Below the pieces are notes generated by a model. It saw only the letters and a list, made by a program, of their open reading frames with translations, was not told the origin of the DNA and did no database searches. Positions 1 to 6,413 of a stretch of DNA of 20,099 nucleotides are shown in pieces; the first letter of the stretch is position 1, and each line of letters begins with the position of its first letter. The translations under genes were made by a program, and so were the position numbers. Source of the stretch: Thermococcus sp. (GTDB taxonomy: Archaea > Methanobacteriota_B > Thermococci > Thermococcales > Thermococcaceae); the NCBI GenBank assembly GCA_027001105.1, contig JALTMZ010000088.1:1-20099 (forward strand), given 5' to 3'.

Positions 1-779
1 GCTATCTCTGGGAAGAATGGGGATTCTTTAGGATGTTTGAGGGCAAAGTTACTCATGTCTTCAATGGCATAGCCTGTGACTTCTGGAACGAAGAATTTCT
101 GGAAAACAGGGATTTGCCAAGGAGAGAGAGGAGGAAAAAGATACTTGAAAGCTTAGGCTTGAGCGATGGGGTTGCTTTTATGTTCATAGGCAGATTTGAT
201 AAGGCACAGAAGGGAGTTGACACCCTTTTAAGGGCTATCGAAATTTTGGCTGAAGGTTATCCTCAAGAGTTTTCAAAAATGAGGTTCATAATCATTGGAA
301 AAGGTGATCCAGAGCTTGAGAGCTGGGCACATACAATGGAGAGCAAATATCCAAGCAATGTGAAGGTTATCACCAAGATGCTCAAAAGAGAATTTACAAG
401 AGAGCTCTACGGCAGTGTTGATTTTGTTATAGTTCCTTCATACTTTGAGCCCTTTGGTCTTGTGCAGATGGAGGCAATGTGCTTAGGAGCAATTCCAATA
501 GGTTCAGCGGTTGGAGGCATTAAGGACACTATAGTGAGCTTGGATGAGGATGAAGAAAATGCTACGGGACTTTTAGTTCCTCCAAGGGATGCTTTCGCTT
601 TGGCCCAGGCAATGCTCAGGATGGCGAAGCTTAGGGAGGAAAACCCAGAACTGCTGAAGAAAATGAGGGTTAATGGGAAGAGGAGAGCAAAGGAAGTCTT
701 TACATGGGAAAACGCATGTAAGAGATACCTCAGGGCTTACAAAAATGACATAGACAAGGCAGTAAGCTTCATAAAATGA
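1..779 (+). CDS. glgA: Glycogen synthase, C-terminal part (5' end outside window)
   Basis: Partial gene, open at the left edge; the frame is read from base 3 (YLWEEWGFFR...) to TGA 777-779. Glycogen synthases transfer glucose from ADP- or UDP-glucose to a growing alpha-1,4-glucan in the cytoplasm. What is visible is the C-terminal Rossmann lobe of a GT-B glycosyltransferase: IGRFDKAQKG (donor-site loop), then FEPFGLVQMEAM, which carries the E-x7-E motif of retaining GT4/GT5 enzymes, then GSAVGGIKDT and GLLVPPRD. A Met at base 33 is internal, not the start, because the upstream codons continue the family sequence. The length and order of motifs fit the short archaeal (Pyrococcus-type) glycogen synthase. 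The family assignment is firm; donor preference cannot be read from this fragment. A minus-strand sRNA gene begins just past the stop. Confidence 0.9.
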   Translation, partial: YLWEEWGFFRMFEGKVTHVFNGIACDFWNEEFLENRDLPRRERRKKILESLGLSDGVAFMFIGRFDKAQKGVDTLLRAIEILAEGYPQEFSKMRFIIIGKGDPELESWAHTMESKYPSNVKVITKMLKREFTRELYGSVDFVIVPSYFEPFGLVQMEAMCLGAIPIGSAVGGIKDTIVSLDEDEENATGLLVPPRDAFALAQAMLRMAKLREENPELLKKMRVNGKRRAKEVFTWENACKRYLRAYKNDIDKAVSFIK

Positions 780-838
780 GGCATCAGAACCGAGGTTTGT
801 CCTCACCGCTCAGGAGCGGCCAAGCTCATCATCTGCCA
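780..838 (-). ncRNA. C/D box guide sRNA (2'-O-methylation guide)
   Basis: Read on the minus strand this spacer has all parts of an archaeal C/D box sRNA in order. They are C box ATGATGA (832-826), a 12-nt guide GCTTGGCCGCTC (825-814), D' box CTGA (813-810), a 4-nt spacer, C' box TGAGGA (805-800, one change from TGATGA), a 12-nt guide CAAACCTCGGTT (799-788), and D box CTGA (787-784). The flanks GCA and TGC can pair to close the k-turn stem. Both guides are exactly 12 nt, the optimum for archaeal box C/D RNPs (L7Ae, Nop5, fibrillarin). Under the D+5 rule the methylated bases would be G in the targets AACCGAGGUUUG (D) and GAGCGGCCAAGC (D'). A minus-strand TATA box lies about 25 nt upstream. Sequence-supported; targets were not searched. 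Confidence 0.85.
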
Positions 839-840
839 TA

Positions 841-882
841 GCTTTTTATTTCCTTTCTCTTTATAATTTTGGAGGTGATTAA
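841..882. promoter_or_regulatory. Divergent promoters for the sRNA (-) and HIT gene (+), plus strong RBS
   Basis: On the minus strand AAAATTATAAAG (870-859) is a good archaeal TATA element placed about 25 nt before the predicted 5' end of the sRNA near 839. On the plus strand CTTTTTATT (842-850) could be the TATA element for the HIT gene, giving a start near 870. GGAGGTGAT (871-879) is a near-perfect Shine-Dalgarno sequence 3 nt before the ATG at 883. Promoter calls rest on motif and spacing only. Confidence 0.5.
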
Positions 883-1332
883 ATGAAATGCCCCTTCTGC
901 AATGCAAGCCCTGAAGTGCTGCTTTATGAGGATGACCTAATCAGAATTCTCATTGACTCCTATCCAGCTAATAGAGGTCATCTTTTGGTTGTACCGAGGA
1001 GACATGTAGAAAAATGGGAAGAGCTGAGGTTTGAAGAGAAAGTTGCTTTGCTTAGAGGGATTGAACTTGCAATAGAAAAGCTGAAGCAGACTTTAAATCC
1101 AGATGGCTTTAATGTTGGTATAAATTTAGGAAAAGCCGCTGGGCAGACTGTTCCCCATCTTCACATTCACGTAATTCCGCGATATGAGGGAGACACGAAC
1201 TTTCCGAGAGGAGGTGTCAGAAAGGCAGTTCTTGATGTTGAAGACGAAAACTTAGAGCTAAAAGAACGCTGGATTAAGAACAGAATGAGTGAAAAGGAAA
1301 TTGAAAACCTAAGGCAAGCCTTTACTCCTTAA
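883..1332 (+). CDS. HIT-family nucleotide hydrolase/transferase
   Basis: 149-residue cytoplasmic protein of the histidine triad superfamily (HINT/FHIT/Ap4A hydrolase type), which cleaves the phosphoanhydride or phosphoramidate bond of nucleotides such as diadenosine polyphosphates or AMP conjugates. The triad HLHIHV is at residues 92-97 after QTVP, with H96 the expected nucleophile. DSYPANRGHLLVVPRRH (25-41) is the usual N-terminal substrate-binding region, and FNVGINLGKAAGQ precedes the triad. An N-terminal CPFC (3-6) resembles the zinc-binding pair found in many prokaryotic HIT proteins; the partner residues are less clear. The ATG is fixed by the GGAGGTGAT ribosome binding site. The end lies 8 nt from the convergent MazG-YbaK gene. 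Family certain; the natural substrate cannot be told from sequence. Confidence 0.93.
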   Translation: MKCPFCNASPEVLLYEDDLIRILIDSYPANRGHLLVVPRRHVEKWEELRFEEKVALLRGIELAIEKLKQTLNPDGFNVGINLGKAAGQTVPHLHIHVIPRYEGDTNFPRGGVRKAVLDVEDENLELKERWIKNRMSEKEIENLRQAFTP

Positions 1333-1340
1333 CTGCAGTT

Positions 1341-2090
1341 TTATTCTGCAATATCCAGAACTTCAGCCTTCTGAAATTCAAGAATTTTCTCTGGCTTTAT
1401 CTTTATTAAGCGGTCAATTCTTCCACCGCCAGCTATTACGATTTCCTTTTCAAGGACTTTCTTGTCAATCACCGTTTTAATTGAAATCCCAACCGGTGGT
1501 ACTTCTCCAACTTTGTATCCTGTAATTTTCTTGACCTCTTCTTTATTTGCCATTCTAACTTTCCCAAAGTACTTTGCGAGCTTTTCTAAGCTGGCTTTAG
1601 AGTTTCCATCAACTATAACCAAAATCGGTTCTTTTTCAGTAATAAAGATCAAAGATTTAACAACTTGTTCTGGTTTAACCCCTAAGAGCCTTGTAACCTG
1701 CTTAACGCTCCTAACTTCTTTTCCAACTTCAATTATTTCCCCTTCAAGTTCTTCAACGATCTCTTGCAGTCTTATTTCTCTTGCTGGATACTTTTCCTCA
1801 TTTTTCTTCAGCTTCCTTTCAACAGCTTCATCCAAATCAATGCCGAGCTCATGGGCTAAAAGCGTGAGATAGATTATTATATCGGCAATTTCATCTCCAA
1901 TCTCTTCTTTAATCTTTGGATTTTTAACTTTCTCAAGAATTTCTTTATCTGTTTCCCACTGGAAATGCTCTAAAAGCTCTCCAACCTCCACGGCTACTGA
2001 AATGGCAAGGTTTTTTGGTGTGTGGTATTTCCTCCACAGCCTTTCATCTCGAAACTTGACTGCCTTTCCTTCAAGCTCTTTAAAATTCAT
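1341..2090 (-). CDS. MazG-type nucleotide pyrophosphohydrolase fused to YbaK/ProX-type aminoacyl-tRNA deacylase domain
   Basis: 249-residue two-domain cytoplasmic protein. Residues about 1-105 are an all-alpha MazG/DCTPP1-like NTP pyrophosphohydrolase: DERLWRKYHTPKNLAIS, then the metal ligands E35/E38 in EVGELLEHFQW and E63/D66/D70 in EEIGDEIAD, and KNEEKYP at the end, as in dCTP pyrophosphatases. Residues about 107-249 are a YbaK/EbsC domain (Cys-tRNA(Pro) or related mischarged-tRNA editing): LLGVKPEQVVKSLIF with the conserved K145, VDGNSKAS, YKVGEVPPVG and VIAGGGRIDR. Both active sites look intact. The ATG at 2090 follows a GGGAGATGAAGGAG stretch. The 3' end of the upstream gene overlaps its start by 11 nt, so the two are probably translationally coupled. 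Domain calls are strong; the joint role is inference. Confidence 0.88.
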   Translation of the reverse strand: MNFKELEGKAVKFRDERLWRKYHTPKNLAISVAVEVGELLEHFQWETDKEILEKVKNPKIKEEIGDEIADIIIYLTLLAHELGIDLDEAVERKLKKNEEKYPAREIRLQEIVEELEGEIIEVGKEVRSVKQVTRLLGVKPEQVVKSLIFITEKEPILVIVDGNSKASLEKLAKYFGKVRMANKEEVKKITGYKVGEVPPVGISIKTVIDKKVLEKEIVIAGGGRIDRLIKIKPEKILEFQKAEVLDIAE

Positions 2091-2367
2091 GCTCCTTCAT
2101 CTCCCTTAGAGCTGTCAGATATTCTAAAAGCTCATTGAGCTCTTCCTCTGAGAAAATCTCCTCAACATTTTTATCAGGATCGAATTTTAGAAGATAATCT
2201 TTTATCTTATTCAGTCTATCAAGTTCATCCTCCAGCTCTAAAGAGCGCTGTGTAAACTCCCAGCTTGTATGGGGGCTTTCAAAAATCCTCTGCTTGCTCA
2301 CTATTATGGCAACTTTGACGTTTGCTATTGCTTCTTCAAGAAGCGCTAAAAGCTCTTTAACCCTCAT
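2080..2367 (-). CDS. Conserved hypothetical helical protein
   Basis: 95-residue, highly charged, soluble, all-helical protein with no recognised enzyme motif. Heptad-like Leu spacing (ELLALLEEAIANVKVAI, then LELEDELDRLNKIKDYLL) suggests a helical hairpin or coiled coil. It is the first gene of a two-gene operon: its stop lies 11 nt inside the MazG-YbaK gene. A TTAAATAC element on the minus strand near 2400-2407 and a GCGGTG stretch before the ATG are the likely promoter and ribosome binding site. Function unknown; an accessory role for the downstream protein is only suggested by the overlap. Confidence 0.7.
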   Translation of the reverse strand: MRVKELLALLEEAIANVKVAIIVSKQRIFESPHTSWEFTQRSLELEDELDRLNKIKDYLLKFDPDKNVEEIFSEEELNELLEYLTALREMKEHEF

Positions 2368-2430
2368 TTTTTAGCACCGCTGATTAATACTCCATGGGGG
2401 TATTTAAGATGCTCGGCAACTGCAATAAAT

Positions 2431-2476
2431 GAAAAACTTTTAAACTTTGATAGGAAATTTACCATGGTGGTTTTCA
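2431..2476 (+). promoter_or_regulatory. Promoter of the small membrane protein gene
   Basis: GAAAAA followed by CTTTTAAAC (2431-2445) resembles a BRE plus TATA element. A start about 25 nt downstream falls near 2465, at the first ATG (2464). This implies either a leaderless mRNA from 2464 or a short leader in which GGTGG (2466-2470) serves the second in-frame ATG at 2476. Confidence 0.45.
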
Positions 2477-2733
2477 TGGACTTTGACCTGTTTATGGAGA
2501 GATATGGGTACAAGTTGCTTCTTGGATTAATGGCACTTGTTGTAATAGTCGTCGTTGGAATACCGATACTCGGCTACCTATACTTCCTCCGGAGATACAG
2601 CTGGGAAATTGGGGGGCTGATGTTAATAATAGTGGTAGTTTACGCTTTCTCAGTTAGGAGAAAGGTTATGGATGCTTATGCCCAAGCACATGGAAAGTAC
2701 TTCTATGACGATAAGTGGTACAAGAGAAGGTAG
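2464..2733 (+). CDS. Small two-TM membrane protein, hypothetical
   Basis: 89 residues from the ATG at 2464, or 85 if translation begins at the ATG at 2476, which has GGTGG before it. There are two hydrophobic segments, about residues 17-42 (KLLLGLMALVVIVVVGIPIL...) and 48-65, with a short YFLRRYSW turn between them and a basic, Tyr-rich tail (KYFYDDKWYKRR). The positive tail suggests a cytoplasmic C terminus. No known family is recognised. The T-rich spacer after it separates it from iorA, so it is probably its own transcription unit. Confidence 0.65.
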   Translation: MVVFMDFDLFMERYGYKLLLGLMALVVIVVVGIPILGYLYFLRRYSWEIGGLMLIIVVVYAFSVRRKVMDAYAQAHGKYFYDDKWYKRR

Positions 2734-2744
2734 TCGAAATCTTT

Positions 2745-2790
2745 GTTTTCTTCGTGAATCTTTTTCGTTTTATCCAATATTTTTCCGAAA
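2745..2790 (+). terminator. Possible oligo-T terminator after the small membrane protein gene
   Basis: The spacer after the stop at 2733 has several plus-strand T runs (TTTGTTTTC, CTTTTTCGTTTT, ATTTTTCC). Intrinsic termination in Thermococcales relies on such U tracts without a hairpin. Weak evidence from composition only. Confidence 0.3.
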
Positions 2791-2834
2791 TACGGGTTTT
2801 TAACATGAAGCTCGATTAATTTTTGGTGGTGAGG

Positions 2835-4685
2835 ATGAGGAAACTTCTAATGGGTAACGAGGCTATCGCTTATGGAGCTTTAGAGAGCGGAATTTCTTTT
2901 GCAACTGGTTATCCTGGGACTCCATCAACCGAGGTCATCGAAACGATAGCACACCTAAACCCGGAGGTTTTTGCCGAATGGACACCAAATGAAAAAGTGG
3001 CTTTAGAAGAAGCAGCTGGTGTTTCTTATGCTGGGCTTAGAAGTTTGGTAACTATGAAGTGTGTCGGCTTAAACGTTGCCGCTGATCCTCTTATGAGCTT
3101 GGCTTATTCTGGTGTTGAGGGAGGCTTAGTAATTTTGGTTGCAGATGACCCTGGACCTCATACCTCTCAAACGGAGCAGGATGACAGGTATTATGGAAAG
3201 CTCTCCCTTTTACCGGTTCTTGAGCCTCATGATCCCCAAGAAGCCCATGATTTAATCAAATATGCCTATGAGCTCAGTGAGAAGTACAAAGTTCCTGTAA
3301 TATTCAGAACTACGACAAGGGTAAATCACACAACTGCTGACGTTGAAGTTGGTGAGTTTGTTAAGCTTGAGAGAAAGCCGGAGTTCAAGAAGGACATACA
3401 GAGGTACGTGAGAGCCTCAATGAAAGGCAACTTGGAGAGGCATAAATGGCTGAACAAGACGCTTAGAGAAATTGAAAAAGAATTTGAGACTTTAGAATTC
3501 AACTGGGTTGAAGGTGACGGAAGAATAGGAATTATTACTGAAGGAGCTCCATACAACTACGTAAAAGAGGCTGTTCCAAAGATTGGTGAAGATTTTAAAA
3601 TCTTAAAGCTCTCAACTCCACATCCGCTTCCAAGGAAACTGGTAGCCGATTTTCTTAAGAGCGTTGACATGGCGATAGTTGTTGAGGATGGAGCACCCTT
3701 CTTAGAGGAAGAGGTTAAAATTGTAGCGTATGAGGAAGGGCTTAGCGTTCCAATATATGGGAAGAGAACCGGTAATTTGCCCCTCGAAGGAGAGCTAACG
3801 CCAAGCTTGGTTAGAAACGCCCTTTTGAGACTTCTTGGAAAGGAAGCCCAAAGCTATGAGAAGCCTAAGGAAGTTGAGGAAGCAGAAAAATTAGCACCCT
3901 CAAGACCACCAACCATGTGTCCGGGCTGTCCTCACCGCGGTTCTTATAGAGCTCTGCTCGATGCTCTTAGGGAACTTAAGTTCAGGAGGGATGAGATACC
4001 GATACATGGGGATATAGGTTGTTACGCACTCTCATTACTGCCACCACTTGAAGCCATTTGGACAGAGTACGTCATGGGTGCAAGCATAAGCTTGGCAAAC
4101 GGCCAGAGCATAGCTTTTGGCAAGAAAATTGTTGCCACAATTGGAGACTCGACATTTTTCCACAACGGAATACAGCCCCTGGTGGATGCTGTTTACAAGA
4201 ATCTTGATGTCCTCGTGATGATTCTTGACAACAGAACAACGGCAATGACTGGACATCAGCCCCATCCCGGAACTGGCGGAAGTGAAACAGGGAGAAAATT
4301 CAATGAGATTGACATTGAGGCATTGGTCAAAGCTTTAGGGGTCAAATACGTCAAAACAGTTGATCCGTATGATTTGAAGGCAACGAGAGAAGCAATAAAA
4401 GAGGCGATGCAGGTTAAAGGACCAGCGGTTATCATAGCTAAGAGGGAGTGCATAATTCCAGTGATTAGGAGAGGGGAGATAGGGGAGCTGCCGACAGTAA
4501 TTGAGGACAAATGTGTTGGTTGCAAGGCATGCATTCTTCTGACAGGCTGTCCCGCACTGGTTTATGACCCAGAGACCAACAGAGTCAAGATTGACCCGCT
4601 GATATGTACGGGCTGTGGGATCTGCAACCAGCTCTGTCCTTTTGATGCAATAAAGTTTCCAAGTGAAACAGAAAAGAAAGAGTAA
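2835..4685 (+). CDS. iorA: Indolepyruvate:ferredoxin oxidoreductase, alpha subunit
   Basis: 616-residue alpha subunit of IOR, which oxidatively decarboxylates arylpyruvates (from Trp, Phe, Tyr) to aryl-CoA and reduces ferredoxin during peptide catabolism. The N terminus (MGNEAIAYGALESG, ATGYPGTPSTEV) is the pyruvate-ferredoxin oxidoreductase domain I. The thiamine diphosphate motif runs from GD 437-438 (GDSTFFHNG) to DN 465-466. Two [4Fe-4S] ferredoxin clusters close the protein: C560, C563, C566, C572 and C591, C594, C597, C601, each ending in CP. The ATG at 2835 is chosen because GGTGGTGAGG lies directly upstream; a TTG and GTG codons before it are within that RBS. The partner iorB (beta subunit), often adjacent in related genomes as far as I recall, is not next to it or elsewhere in this window. 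Confidence 0.95.
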   Translation: MRKLLMGNEAIAYGALESGISFATGYPGTPSTEVIETIAHLNPEVFAEWTPNEKVALEEAAGVSYAGLRSLVTMKCVGLNVAADPLMSLAYSGVEGGLVILVADDPGPHTSQTEQDDRYYGKLSLLPVLEPHDPQEAHDLIKYAYELSEKYKVPVIFRTTTRVNHTTADVEVGEFVKLERKPEFKKDIQRYVRASMKGNLERHKWLNKTLREIEKEFETLEFNWVEGDGRIGIITEGAPYNYVKEAVPKIGEDFKILKLSTPHPLPRKLVADFLKSVDMAIVVEDGAPFLEEEVKIVAYEEGLSVPIYGKRTGNLPLEGELTPSLVRNALLRLLGKEAQSYEKPKEVEEAEKLAPSRPPTMCPGCPHRGSYRALLDALRELKFRRDEIPIHGDIGCYALSLLPPLEAIWTEYVMGASISLANGQSIAFGKKIVATIGDSTFFHNGIQPLVDAVYKNLDVLVMILDNRTTAMTGHQPHPGTGGSETGRKFNEIDIEALVKALGVKYVKTVDPYDLKATREAIKEAMQVKGPAVIIAKRECIIPVIRRGEIGELPTVIEDKCVGCKACILLTGCPALVYDPETNRVKIDPLICTGCGICNQLCPFDAIKFPSETEKKE

Positions 4686-4694
4686 GCTTTCTTT

Positions 4695-5378
4695 TTATTC
4701 TTTCCACACCTCCAGCACCATGAAAGTCCTTGCTATCGGGTTAGGATAAAGCTCCCAGCCAATCCCTTCATTATTCGACTCTATTTCTCCGTACAATCCA
4801 CCTTCTCTGGGGTCTAAGCTTTCACCGTAAATTCTGCTTTCATGAATTTCAACTCTCATATATCTCGGCAAACCAATTCTTATGCTCCCTTCTTCTCTTG
4901 CATATTCTATTGCCCATTTTGCTGAGTAAATTCCAGCGTAAATCTCTGCAATCCTAACAGCTACGCTGTCTTTTCCAATTGCCAAAATCTCTACCCCCGT
5001 GTCTTCCCAAAAGCGCTTTGCCAAAGGCTGCAGATCTTTGCTCAGCTCATGCCATATTGCTTTGCCTCTATCCGAGATTTTTAATGCATCTATTGTTGGA
5101 TCATCAAGTTTTCTGAGTTCTATTCCGCCCAAGCTTGAATCTAAATGAATAACATCTGGTTTAACTTTCTTAGCGAGCTTTATGGATAAGAACACTTCAT
5201 CTTTAATTGCCTCTCTTCCGCTTAGATCGTAGTTGAATGGATCAGCGTATTTCACTATGCTCATTGTTGCTGTTTTGTATGGTTTTTCAACGAGCACAGC
5301 GACGGTTGCTATCAGTCCTATTGGTTCATAGGCTTCATCAAGCACAGCTCCTCCAGTGTCGGCTGAAACTATTCTCAT
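4695..5378 (-). CDS. DUF4152 family protein, RNase H-like fold
   Basis: 227-residue soluble protein recognised as the Thermococcales DUF4152 family. From memory, a P. furiosus member was crystallised and reported to have an RNase H-like (RuvC/Piwi-type) fold with nuclease activity; I cannot verify this here. Visible acidic residues suit such a site: D7 in MRIVSADTGG (first strand), D80 in VIHLDSSLGG, and D137 with E145 in GKDSVAVRIAEIYAGI. GGGGTGA precedes the ATG at 5378. It is convergent with iorA (9-nt gap) and divergent from the paralogous pair at 5449. A role in nucleic-acid processing is inference from the fold. Confidence 0.8.
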   Translation of the reverse strand: MRIVSADTGGAVLDEAYEPIGLIATVAVLVEKPYKTATMSIVKYADPFNYDLSGREAIKDEVFLSIKLAKKVKPDVIHLDSSLGGIELRKLDDPTIDALKISDRGKAIWHELSKDLQPLAKRFWEDTGVEILAIGKDSVAVRIAEIYAGIYSAKWAIEYAREEGSIRIGLPRYMRVEIHESRIYGESLDPREGGLYGEIESNNEGIGWELYPNPIARTFMVLEVWKE

Positions 5379-5426
5379 GTTTTCACCCCGTTAATTTCTC
5401 ATTACCTAAAAGGATTAGGAGAGTAG

Positions 5427-5435
5427 TATATTTAA
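5427..5435 (-). promoter_or_regulatory. TATA element of the DUF4152 gene
   Basis: On the minus strand TTAAATATA (5435-5427) would start transcription near 5406 and leave a leader of about 28 nt that contains the GGGGTGA ribosome binding site. On the plus strand the same bases sit too close (about 18 nt) to the ATG at 5449 to fit that gene well. Confidence 0.45.
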
Positions 5436-5448
5436 GGGACGTGATTGT

Positions 5449-5844
5449 ATGGAGAAGAGCAATGATATTTTAAGCCTTTACTTGGATATGCTTTCAAGTG
5501 GCTTTTATATTGGCAATGTGAGAGGAAGCATTACTGCCGTCACAGAAGATGGGGAGTTTTCCCTCATATCTCCCGTTTCGACTACGACATTCGATATTTT
5601 CTGCAGTGAGAATAGTTTGATTCTTTTTGGGTTTTGGAAACATGGTGAAGAAGCGGAGTATGGGTACTTGAAAATACCCCTCAGCCGCATAGAGATGATA
5701 GGGGAGATCGATGATGAGCTTGTACTCTATGTCTTCTCCGAAAAAAGAACTCAAGATAGCATAGGATTTGTTAGACTCAATTTGTATCCTGAGCCGATAA
5801 TTAAAGAAAAACTCCTCAAGGTGATTGAATTTGAAGGGGAGTGA
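5449..5844 (+). CDS. Hypothetical protein, first of a tandem paralogous pair
   Basis: 131 residues, acidic, mixed alpha/beta, with no signal peptide or membrane segment. Family unknown to me. It aligns without large gaps to the protein at 5952-6413 through shared positions: YLD.L, then IG..RG (21-26), a central D-F pair, FGFWKHG against ISFWREDG, YGY.K and SR. GGACGTGAT upstream of the ATG is a plausible ribosome binding site. It is followed after 4 nt by a small ORF and then by its paralogue, so the three reading frames probably form one transcript. The hydrophobic beta-strand pattern suggests a compact beta-rich domain, but no function can be given. Confidence 0.72.
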   Translation: MEKSNDILSLYLDMLSSGFYIGNVRGSITAVTEDGEFSLISPVSTTTFDIFCSENSLILFGFWKHGEEAEYGYLKIPLSRIEMIGEIDDELVLYVFSEKRTQDSIGFVRLNLYPEPIIKEKLLKVIEFEGE

Positions 5845-5848
5845 AAAT

Positions 5849-5950
5849 ATGGGGAAATGGCATGTAACTGTACTTCAGAACTTCAAAAATTTAAGGGAAA
5901 TTGCTCGGATCAAGTTTTACGCACAATTATACACAAAAGGTGGTGTTTAG
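5849..5950 (+). CDS. Possible 33-residue small ORF bridging the paralogous pair
   Basis: This ORF starts at an ATG 4 nt after the stop of the preceding gene, has GGGGAGTG just upstream as a candidate ribosome binding site, and ends in TAG one base before the probable TTG start of the next gene. The product would be basic (MGKWHVTVLQNFKN...YTKGGV). It could be a real small protein, a coupling leader that carries ribosomes to the next gene's RBS, or a chance frame. No similarity is recognised. Confidence 0.3.
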   Translation: MGKWHVTVLQNFKNLREIARIKFYAQLYTKGGV

Positions 5951-5951
5951 C

Positions 5952-6413
5952 TTGGAAGATATGCAGCCTAATGTAGAAAAGGCCCTTGGAATGTATCTTG
6001 ATGATCTTTGCAAGGCAGTTCATATTGGAACCACCCGGGGTGCGGTGTTCTTAATTTATGAAGGGAGGAAATATCCTATTGTATCATCAAAAGCTGTACT
6101 CCCACTGATTGATGTGTTCTATAGATATCCGTGTTTAGAGCTCATTTCATTTTGGAGAGAAGACGGAAAAAACATGTATGGATATGCGAAGTTTGCGATG
6201 TCAAGGGTTAAAGTTCTGGAGGAAAAGGGGGACTACCTGCTACTTGCTGTAGAACCCCACGGCCATATGATAAAAGCCAATGTGTACATACTGATACTCC
6301 TATTTACAGTCCCTGGTTTTAAGAAGACACTTTTCAGATTATTGGAAGAGGAAGGCGAATCAGGGAATGAAGATGAATGCGGGATTATAGATTCTTCATA
6401 CCTGTTTACTTAA
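5952..6413 (+). CDS. Hypothetical protein, second of the tandem paralogous pair
   Basis: 153 residues from a TTG at 5952, chosen because GGTGGTG (5940-5946) precedes it and because the resulting N terminus (MEDMQPNVEKALGMYLDDL) lines up with that of its neighbour (MEKSNDILSLYLDML). The open frame itself extends upstream to 5901 without a good RBS; an ATG at 5961 is another candidate. It shares IGTTRGA, FWREDG, YGYAKF and SR with the gene at 5449. Compared with it, this copy has a longer C-terminal tail (GESGNEDECGIIDSSYLFT). Its last 8 nt overlap the convergent gene at 6406. Function unknown; the pair probably arose by duplication followed by strong divergence. Confidence 0.68.
   Translation: MEDMQPNVEKALGMYLDDLCKAVHIGTTRGAVFLIYEGRKYPIVSSKAVLPLIDVFYRYPCLELISFWREDGKNMYGYAKFAMSRVKVLEEKGDYLLLAVEPHGHMIKANVYILILLFTVPGFKKTLFRLLEEEGESGNEDECGIIDSSYLFT

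Noticed and set aside
1462..1872. 136-codon plus-strand frame opposite the MazG-YbaK gene
   Set aside because: Ser/Thr/Phe-rich product typical of an antisense shadow of a Glu/Lys-rich gene.
4215..4221. GTGATGA inside iorA as a C box
   Set aside because: No D' or D box at fitting positions; it is ordinary coding sequence.
5711..5717. ATGATGA inside the gene at 5449 as a C box
   Set aside because: No CTGA in the following 40 nt; it encodes Asp-Asp-Glu in frame.
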